A stretch of DNA of 5,654 nucleotides from Chloroflexota bacterium (GTDB lineage: Bacteria > Chloroflexota > Anaerolineae > Promineifilales > Promineifilaceae), in NCBI GenBank assembly GCA_008501785.1, contig QQUD01000128.1, positions 1 to 5,654 of the forward strand. Direction: 5' to 3'. Shown piece by piece: positions 1 to 4,588 of this stretch; the stretch's first letter is position 1; each line of letters begins with the position of its first letter. The notes under the pieces were generated by a model. That model made no database searches, was not told the DNA's origin, and saw only the letters and a program-made list of their open reading frames with translations. Made by a program: the position numbers and the translations under genes.

Positions 1-2905
1 CTTGCAGGAACTCCCCCTGGTACAGCTGCACTGCTTGACGATAAAGTGGAATCGCACGGACTGTATCCTGGCGGTAAACAGCATCACCTTGTTTAATCAG
101 CGATTCAAATTCGTCGACATCGAGCCACACATCTGCTGTCGAACTCCAACCATATTTCGAACCATCTCGAATAATGTAGGCTGATGGCGCGTTGCGACCC
201 CGTTGTGGTTGCAGCACGTTGAGCAATACACTGTAAGCAATTTTAAAGTCGCGCTTGGCTTGTTCGGGATCTAAATTTGGCCAGAGCGATTCATAAATTT
301 GCTCTCTCTCCCAAAATGTGTGGCGGTTAGTGAGTAGGAACAAGAACATTTGGCGTGCTTTCTTGCGTTTCCACTCGGCAGCATCAATTTCGATTGTTCC
401 GCGCCATGAACGAAAAGAACCGAGCAGTTGCAAACGAAGTTGATAGCCTGGATGCAGCTGAACTTTTTCCAGACCCATTTGGGATAGGATTTGACGTGCA
501 ATAAAGGTGTGATTTTCGGCCTCGCGCGCATGAATCAAAATGGGTGTCATAATGCGTGGGTCTGGTGGTCCCAGGAGTGTGCGTCGTTGGAATAGGTAAT
601 TGTAATCATACGTTTGTATCAAACTCAAAAGCTCGGCTGAGTTTTGGTCCAATCGGGCCATATCACCTTTTTGGAGACGAATATAACTGAGCCAAAGCCA
701 GCTTGTGGCTTCGCCATACGTGTCGCCGCATTCACGAAAGCCTTGCTGGGCCTGATTGAGCCAAACAGCAGCCTCGTCACCTTGCTGGGCCAATGCATAA
801 CTGGCTCCCATCGATACGCTAATGCAACCCATCACCCACTCATCCCCGGCAGCCTGAGCCAATTCTAACCCCCTTGTTGCAGAATGGTGGGCGCTTTCTA
901 AATCACCGGGAAATCCTTGTGCCTGAACTAAGCCCCAGTATGCTTCAACTTTCAATCGCGGTACGTCGAGCGCTTCGCTGATGTTGATGGCTTCGTTAAA
1001 ACAGTGCTGTGCTTTATGATAACCAGGCTCGTTTTTTTGTAGCAGCCAAGCGTGACCTTGCCGCATGTGTCCAACGGCCGTTACAAATGGCGAATCCAAA
1101 GCTTGACCTCGTTCTGTTCCTTCAATTGCGCATTGGTAGGCCATATCGGCTTCCCCTTGCAATGACAGAATCAGGGAAAGCAGCAGCAATGTTTCTCGGT
1201 GAGAACGTGGATGCAGTACGGGTTCTTGCCGCTCTTTCTCAGCCAGTTTTTCCAGAAGCCGACGCGCCTGAGCTAACTGTCCGGTCCGCAGCAGAACCCG
1301 AGTCGACAATTCAGCTTCACCCGGACCTTCCTGCCTGAGTTCACGTGCCTGTTTTCGGTATGTTTCGCCATCTTTGGCGCGGCCTTGGTTGACTAAATTT
1401 TCAGCTAGAAGGTCCAGTAAACGGGCACGACTCTCACGATCTTCTTGGCCATCCGAAAGACGTAAGGCTTCCTGCAATAGCTGTTCTGCTTGATTGGGAT
1501 TGACGGTGTCGAGGTAGATGCGTGCCTGACCGCGTAGTGCCTGACCAATCGCTGGTAATTTACCCAGAAGACGGCTGCGTGTTTCGGCTTGCTGGTACCA
1601 GCCTAGCGCTTCATCAAAACGGCTGTGTAAACGCGCTGCATCTCCTAAGTACACAAGCAGCGGCGGGTGGTTTTGTAGGATGTTGGGTGGCAGGGACCTT
1701 ATCCAATTGACGAGGGTGTCTAACCGTCCTGCACGCACCATTTTACGGCCTAAGCTGTCTAATTCTTGCGCGGCCGCTTCAAAATCTTGGGCTGCCAACA
1801 AATGGTAAACGGCTTCTGTGGGACGGCCGTCTTTCTGGCAGCAATGCGCGGCTTGTTTATGAATGGCTTTTTTCTCTGCTTCTGGAATTTGATGGCGCAG
1901 CAGGCCGTGAAATAGGTGATGGTATCGTACCGTGCCATCACCAGATGAAACAACAAACAATCCATTTTCTTCGAGGTAGCGTAAGTGTTGATGGCTGTCG
2001 TTGGCGTTGCGCAGGTCGTTGCACAGGTCGGGGGTCATTTGGCGAAAAACGGCCGTTACTCGCAAAAACTCCTGAATATCTGGCGACTGCTGAGCCAAAA
2101 CTTCCTGGGTCAAATAAGCGAACAAATCGGAGCCGGAAAGTCGGGCTAATGCCTCCGGTAAGGTTGCCTTCCCGCCAATTTTTAGCCATTGCCCGACCAG
2201 TTGTAGTGCAATGGCCCACCCTTCTGTGTGGGTGGTTATTTCGTGTACTTGGTTAGCCGTAAGCGTTAAATCATATTGTTCTTTGAACAGATTAACAATC
2301 TCATTGGGTGTGAAAACGAGTTCTGCTTGACCGATTTCAAGCAACTCGCCGCGTACGCGCCAGGTGACGAGGTTGGGCAGTTTGAGTGGATAGCGCGTCG
2401 CTAAAATGACGTGAAGGTGGGACGGCACATGGCTAATCAGCCGGTCGAGTATTTGTTGGATTTGGGGGCTGTTTTCCAGATGGTGGGCATCGTCTAAGAC
2501 GAGGAACAGCGGGTGTGGATCGGATTGGGTGAGTTCGTTGATCAGGGTGTCTACGATGGGGGTCCAGGGGGTAATACGGCCGTTTCGCTCCCACGCTTCC
2601 AGTTGTGCCAACGGGGCAGCCGAAATATCAGGAAAAACCGCAATAAAACTGTAAATCAGGTGCGAGAAAAAAACGAGCGGGTCTGTATCATCCGCATCCA
2701 GGTGATACCAGACTGTTTGATGCCCAGCCGCAGGCAGTGCTGCCAGCGCCGTGCTTTTGCCGTAGCCTGGACCGGCCTGGACGATGGTCAGTCGGTAATT
2801 CTGGGCATCCAGCAAGCTTTGCTCCAGCCGAGGGCGTGGTTGGGCGTATTTGAATGGGTGCGGTGGTATCAGCTTTGTGCGGATGATTGTGTATGTTGAA
2901 AACAT
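1..2905 (-). CDS. Large MalT-like STAND ATPase / TPR / SARP-BTAD transcriptional regulator, C-terminus cut by window edge
   Basis: Reading from the ATG at 2905-2903, the frame stays open for 968 codons to the left edge. Residues 1-30 carry a MalT-type start (RTKLIPP, then QPRPRLEQ). Walker A GPGYGKST is at 45-52, Walker B LFLVLDDAHH at 133-142, and a sensor-like ILATRYPL at 167-174. A helical region with TPR-like repeats covers about 395-800. A winged-helix OmpR/SARP-type DNA-binding domain follows at about 823-924 (LRLQLLGSF, then WKRKKARQMFLFLL, then IYESLWP), and a bacterial transcriptional activator domain begins near 925 and is truncated. Such proteins are ATP-controlled activators that sense a ligand or partner through the TPR region; the inducer here is unknown. 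Classical AfsR-like SARPs have the DNA-binding and BTAD part first; here it is last. The start is the only candidate, because an in-frame TGA lies upstream at 2975-2977 with no ATG, GTG or TTG between. The family is clear; the target genes are not. Confidence 0.93.
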   Translation of the reverse strand, partial: MFSTYTIIRTKLIPPHPFKYAQPRPRLEQSLLDAQNYRLTIVQAGPGYGKSTALAALPAAGHQTVWYHLDADDTDPLVFFSHLIYSFIAVFPDISAAPLAQLEAWERNGRITPWTPIVDTLINELTQSDPHPLFLVLDDAHHLENSPQIQQILDRLISHVPSHLHVILATRYPLKLPNLVTWRVRGELLEIGQAELVFTPNEIVNLFKEQYDLTLTANQVHEITTHTEGWAIALQLVGQWLKIGGKATLPEALARLSGSDLFAYLTQEVLAQQSPDIQEFLRVTAVFRQMTPDLCNDLRNANDSHQHLRYLEENGLFVVSSGDGTVRYHHLFHGLLRHQIPEAEKKAIHKQAAHCCQKDGRPTEAVYHLLAAQDFEAAAQELDSLGRKMVRAGRLDTLVNWIRSLPPNILQNHPPLLVYLGDAARLHSRFDEALGWYQQAETRSRLLGKLPAIGQALRGQARIYLDTVNPNQAEQLLQEALRLSDGQEDRESRARLLDLLAENLVNQGRAKDGETYRKQARELRQEGPGEAELSTRVLLRTGQLAQARRLLEKLAEKERQEPVLHPRSHRETLLLLSLILSLQGEADMAYQCAIEGTERGQALDSPFVTAVGHMRQGHAWLLQKNEPGYHKAQHCFNEAINISEALDVPRLKVEAYWGLVQAQGFPGDLESAHHSATRGLELAQAAGDEWVMGCISVSMGASYALAQQGDEAAVWLNQAQQGFRECGDTYGEATSWLWLSYIRLQKGDMARLDQNSAELLSLIQTYDYNYLFQRRTLLGPPDPRIMTPILIHAREAENHTFIARQILSQMGLEKVQLHPGYQLRLQLLGSFRSWRGTIEIDAAEWKRKKARQMFLFLLTNRHTFWEREQIYESLWPNLDPEQAKRDFKIAYSVLLNVLQPQRGRNAPSAYIIRDGSKYGWSSTADVWLDVDEFESLIKQGDAVYRQDTVRAIPLYRQAVQLYQGEFLQ

Positions 2906-2912
2906 TGATGGG

Positions 2913-2918
2913 ATTATA
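2913..2918 (-). promoter_or_regulatory. Perfect -10 hexamer TATAAT just before the regulator start
   Basis: On the minus strand TATAAT lies seven bases before the ATG at 2905. No Shine-Dalgarno sequence lies between them. The spacing would place transcription initiation at or within a base or two of the start codon, giving a leaderless mRNA. The hexamer 17 bases further upstream (TCGCCC) does not resemble TTGACA, so the promoter is predicted from the -10 element alone. Confidence 0.45.
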
Positions 2919-2953
2919 TGGAAAGGGGGCGCGGGGGGCGAATGGAAAAATGG

Positions 2954-2988
2954 GAAATTGTTAATTGTTAATTGTCAATTGTTAATGA
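2954..2988. repeat. Five tandem 7 bp AT-rich repeats, consensus TTAATTG
   Basis: Successive units read GAAATTG, TTAATTG, TTAATTG, TCAATTG and TTAATGA, each exactly seven bases. The array lies about 50-85 bases upstream of the regulator start codon. It could be a regulatory or DNA-bending site, or simply a slippage-prone microsatellite. Related units (TCAATTG, TCAATTA) recur at 3970-3983 beside repeat copy B. Confidence 0.7.
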
Positions 2989-2994
2989 GGGAAC

Positions 2995-3105
2995 CCTCGC
3001 TCCGGCCGGTTTCCAGACCGTGCCGTTCTTCCTCTGTGGTCTCCAGACCATTTCTTCGATTGTTGGTTGGTGGGTTGGTTGGTGGGGAAACGGGGAAACG
3101 GCCGT
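2995..3105 (+). repeat. Dispersed intergenic repeat, copy A (about 110 bp)
   Basis: This stretch aligns by eye with 3864-3967 in the same orientation at roughly 85% identity. The shared core GTGCCGTTCTTCCTCT is exact. Copy A contains two similar dyads, CGGTTTCCAGACCG (3007-3020, one mismatch) and TGGTCTCCAGACCA (3037-3050), 30 bases apart start to start. It ends in a G/T-rich run (3062-3087) and a tandem duplication of GGGGAAAC (3084-3099), which leads into AACGGCCGT. I see no open frame that explains the conservation, so it is annotated as a non-coding repeat. Confidence 0.8.
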
Positions 3106-3151
3106 AAGGTAATTGCATTTAGAAAACGATTGCCAGCTTCGACAAGGCTGT

Positions 3152-3212
3152 CTACGAGATGGAAGCCCTTTCAGGGCTAGGATTTAGGCCCCAAGGGCCT
3201 TCCATCTCGTAG
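3152..3212. repeat. Foldback element able to form a three-way junction
   Basis: The outer arms pair perfectly over 13 bp: CTACGAGATGGAA at 3152-3164 with TTCCATCTCGTAG at 3200-3212. Inside are two 5 bp hairpins with three-base loops: GCCCT-TTC-AGGGC (3165-3177) and GGCCC-CAA-GGGCC (3187-3199), joined by a nine-base linker. A further hairpin, GGGCT-TC-AGCCC, follows at 3217-3228. The element is more elaborate than an intrinsic terminator and has no U-run. A REP- or MITE-like dispersed element or a structured RNA are both possible. Confidence 0.75.
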
Positions 3213-3325
3213 CTGTGGGCTTCAGCCCTCAGCGGATTGGGGGCTTGTGATTACCCTGGAAACGGCCGTTTTCCCCAACCTACATTTATTATCCAAACGA
3301 GGTAAAATCACAAAATCTGAATGGT

Positions 3326-3412
3326 ATGGAGGCCGAAGTAGACGAGTGGATCGGCAGGGAAGTCGCACACAGCAACTCGGAAAACCAAGAAGGCGGGTGT
3401 AAAAGGATTTGA
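3326..3412 (+). CDS. Doubtful 28-residue ORF just before the membrane gene
   Basis: ATG at 3326 opens a frame beginning MEAEVDEWIGREVAHS and ending in TGA at 3410-3412, one base before the ATG at 3414. The acidic, soluble sequence matches nothing I recognise, and no convincing Shine-Dalgarno precedes it. The tight spacing would suit a leader peptide coupled to the next gene, but an ORF this short occurs easily by chance. It could also be the remnant of a longer gene. Confidence 0.15.
   Translation: MEAEVDEWIGREVAHSNSENQEGGCKRI
3403..3407 (+). promoter_or_regulatory. Ribosome binding site AAGGA for the ATG at 3414
   Basis: AAGGA lies six bases before the ATG at 3414, good spacing for a Shine-Dalgarno site. 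It decides the start: it argues that translation was meant to begin at 3414, upstream of the TAG at 3459, and not at the GTG at 3492. The regulator and the peptidase gene show no comparable site. Confidence 0.6.
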
Positions 3413-3413
3413 T

Positions 3414-3860
3414 ATGTTATTTTGGATATTTTTTGGTATGAGTCTTGCATTATTTGGATAGGGAATTTACAGACTAAAAGGCCCTATAAGTGTGACGTTT
3501 TTAACCTTGAGTCCACATGGTGCTGGAAGTGCCTATGGCACTATTCCATTAGGATTGGGATTATTGTTATGGTCTTTTGCCTTTGTGCCATTTGTGCCTT
3601 CAAATCGGCAACTGCCTTTGATTTTTGTAGGAGGGATTGTAACATTTCTTGGACTTTTCATTTTCCCAAAGTTCTTGAATCCTAAATGGCTTTGGTGGCT
3701 TATACAAGAGCATGGCGATATTATCCCAATTTTGCGAAATGAAATTCAAGAAATGGGGGATAAAAACTGGGATCGACAAATTAATATTCAAGAGGAATTA
3801 GAAGAATGGGTTTTGGAAGTGAAGCAAAAAACCTTTTTTGATCCAAGTGACTACCTATGA
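3414..3860 (+). pseudogene. Small membrane protein gene interrupted by an in-frame TAG
   Basis: The frame from the ATG at 3414 reads MLFWIFFGMSLALFG, then TAG at 3459-3461, then GIYRLKGPISVTFL and on to the TGA at 3858-3860. Counting the TAG as residue 16, the product would be 148 residues. Hydrophobic segments lie at about 1-20 (spanning the TAG), 43-62 and 68-86, followed by a soluble, acidic tail (NEIQEMGDKNW, then QEELEEWVLEVKQ). A three-helix inner-membrane protein with a cytoplasmic tail is likely; I recognise no family. The hydrophobic stretch and sense frame continue across the stop, which suggests a recent nonsense mutation (TGG for Trp is one base away), a sequencing error or readthrough. 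If only the 3' part is expressed, GTG at 3492 (residue 27) would give 122 residues and lose the first helix. The gene is visibly more AT-rich than its neighbours and is flanked by direct repeats, suggesting it was acquired. Confidence 0.6.
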
Positions 3861-3863
3861 TCT

Positions 3864-3967
3864 CCTCGCTCTGGCCTGGTCTTTAGAGCGTGCCGTTCTT
3901 CCTCTTTGACCGTCAGACCACTTCTTCGAGTGTTGGTTTGTGGTTGGTTGGTGGGGCAAACGGCCGT
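3864..3967 (+). repeat. Dispersed intergenic repeat, copy B (about 104 bp)
   Basis: Copy B begins three bases after the membrane gene's stop codon and matches copy A (2995-3105) in the same orientation, including the exact GTGCCGTTCTTCCTCT core, the CAGACCA dyad half, the GGTTGGTGGGG tract and a terminal AACGGCCGTT. It lacks the extra GGGGAAAC unit of copy A. TGGTCT (3877-3882) and AGACCA (3915-3920) can pair, so it might also form a hairpin between the convergent genes, but there is no U-run typical of a terminator. Confidence 0.8.
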
Positions 3968-3969
3968 TA

Positions 3970-4020
3970 TCAATTGTCAATTAGGGAACGTGTCCGTTCA
4001 ATCGTAAATCGAAAATCGAT
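3970..4020. repeat. Short 7 bp tandem repeats downstream of the peptidase gene
   Basis: TCAATTG and TCAATTA (3970-3983) resemble the heptamers at 2954-2988 and are followed by the same AGGGAAC that follows the array beside copy A. Further right, AATCGTA, AATCGAA and AATCGAT run head to tail at 4000-4020, again with a period of seven. They end four bases before the peptidase stop codon. No clear terminator is seen for that gene. Confidence 0.6.
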
Positions 4021-4023
4021 AGT

Positions 4024-4491
4024 TTACCTTTCGACGAGGGAAAGTTCGGTTTTTATTTGTTGGCAAATTGCGGGAATGGCATTTTTTACTGCGGGGCTGA
4101 GTTTTAAATCCCAGTCGATGGCTTCGGGCTGTATGCCATAAATGATGATTTCAGGGGGTAAAATGCTGAGTGCTTCGGCCAGGGCGACGGCTTCAGCAAA
4201 TCCTGCATCATGCAGCGTGCCGTTCATGTTGGCATCTTGAATCAACGACGCATCGGAAAGAGAAAATCGTTTCCAGTCACCTGGCTTGCCGCCAATGTTG
4301 GCGGCGTCAATGACGATCACCTGGTCGTAGCCTTGGAGGGTGAGGGCGGTTTCTAAGCCGGGGGTGCCGCCGTCGATGAGGGTGGTTGTGGGGGGGAAAA
4401 CGGCCGTTTCCCTCAACCGCTCCAACACAGCAGACCCAATCCCATCATCACCCCGCAACGGGTTTCCCAAAGCCAGAATTAGCATCTTCAT
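4024..4491 (-). CDS. [NiFe]-hydrogenase maturation endopeptidase (HyaD/HycI family)
   Basis: The 155-residue product has the usual family length. It starts MKMLILALGNPLRGDDGIG, matching the GNxLxxDDGxG signature; DGGTPG is at 40-45, VIVIDAAN at 58-65 and YGIQPE further on. By comparison with E. coli HycI, the nickel-binding residues are probably Asp16, Asp62 and His94. These cytoplasmic enzymes recognise nickel in the immature large subunit and cut its C-terminal tail after the last His or Arg of DPCxxCxxH/R. The gene lies 97 bases downstream of a large subunit that carries such a tail, so it is probably that subunit's dedicated protease. The start at 4491 gives the expected N-terminus; a second ATG at 4485 (Met3) is possible. 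No Shine-Dalgarno is visible at either. The stretch ETAVFPP (28-34) is encoded by an embedded AACGGCCGTT repeat and lies in a loop between conserved motifs. The family is certain; the HycI or HoxW subtype is not. Confidence 0.95.
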   Translation of the reverse strand: MKMLILALGNPLRGDDGIGSAVLERLRETAVFPPTTTLIDGGTPGLETALTLQGYDQVIVIDAANIGGKPGDWKRFSLSDASLIQDANMNGTLHDAGFAEAVALAEALSILPPEIIIYGIQPEAIDWDLKLSPAVKNAIPAICQQIKTELSLVER

Positions 4492-4503
4492 ATGAATGAA
4501 AAT

Positions 4504-4566
4504 GTTGGTAAGTTGGTTAGTTTGTTAGTTTGTTCTCCAACCAACTTACCAACTTACCAACTTACC
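4504..4566 (-). repeat. Inverted and tandem repeats between the hydrogenase and peptidase genes
   Basis: GTTGGTAAGTTGGTT (4504-4518) pairs perfectly with AACCAACTTACCAAC (4539-4553), giving a 15 bp stem with a 20-base loop. The right arm overlaps three head-to-tail copies of AACTTACC (4543-4566), so the arms can pair in more than one register. On the minus-strand transcript the hairpin lies after the hydrogenase stop codon and about a dozen bases before the peptidase start. It could stabilise the upstream mRNA or set the relative expression of the two genes. There is no U-run after the stem, so a terminator is not favoured. Confidence 0.7.
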
Positions 4567-4588
4567 AACGATTACAAAAGAGACTCAC

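Larger units (their letters stand above)
2906..3413. other. Repeat-rich divergent spacer between the regulator and the small membrane gene
   Basis: About 500 bases separate two divergently oriented genes. From left to right the spacer holds a G-rich stretch, an array of 7 bp repeats (2954-2988), dispersed repeat copy A (2995-3105), a foldback structure (3152-3228) and an AACGGCCGTT palindrome at 3261-3270. From 3276 to 3400 I see no recognisable gene, RNA or promoter apart from a 28-codon ORF of doubtful value. No tRNA or classical riboswitch was recognised. Confidence 0.7.
1073..4408. repeat. Scattered copies of the palindrome AACGGCCGTT
   Basis: Full ten-base copies lie at 1073-1082, 2048-2057, 3261-3270, 3959-3968 and 4399-4408. 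The inner eight bases ACGGCCGT recur with one or two changed flanking bases at 1823-1830, 2576-2583 and 3097-3105, and a weaker relative (TCGGCCGTT) lies at 5295-5303. Random expectation for the ten-mer in a window this size is well below one. Copies fall both in spacers and inside the regulator and peptidase genes. The span given covers the outermost full copies, not a continuous element. Confidence 0.85.

Noticed and set aside
1938..2256. Overlapping ORFs of about 90-100 codons on both strands
   Set aside because: They are out of frame with the regulator, whose continuous frame covers the same bases and carries recognisable domains. Their sequences have no domain character.
2850..3107. Plus-strand ORF of 85 codons across the regulator start and repeat A
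   Set aside because: It overlaps the regulator 5' end in antisense and then translates non-coding repeats; there is no evidence of selection on the peptide.
3152..3212. tRNA gene
   Set aside because: The cloverleaf-like fold has only two inner hairpins with triloops and a 13 bp closing stem. There is no anticodon loop of seven, no T-loop GTTCRA and no CCA-side geometry.
3528..3542. Inverted repeat AGTGCC-TAT-GGCACT as an operator
   Set aside because: It lies inside the membrane gene's coding frame, is short and has no partner copy, so chance is the simpler explanation.
3877..3920. Bidirectional intrinsic terminator between the convergent genes
   Set aside because: TGGTCT and AGACCA can pair, but the stem is six bases with a loop of more than 30 and no T-run follows on either strand.
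3890..4141. Plus-strand ORF of 83 codons across repeat B and the peptidase 3' end
   Set aside because: Most of it is repeat sequence and antisense peptidase sequence; it has no ribosome site and its low-complexity product matches nothing.
4543..4566. CRISPR array
   Set aside because: The units are eight bases with no spacers. None of the repeat groups in the window has the 24-40 base repeat and spacer pattern of CRISPR.
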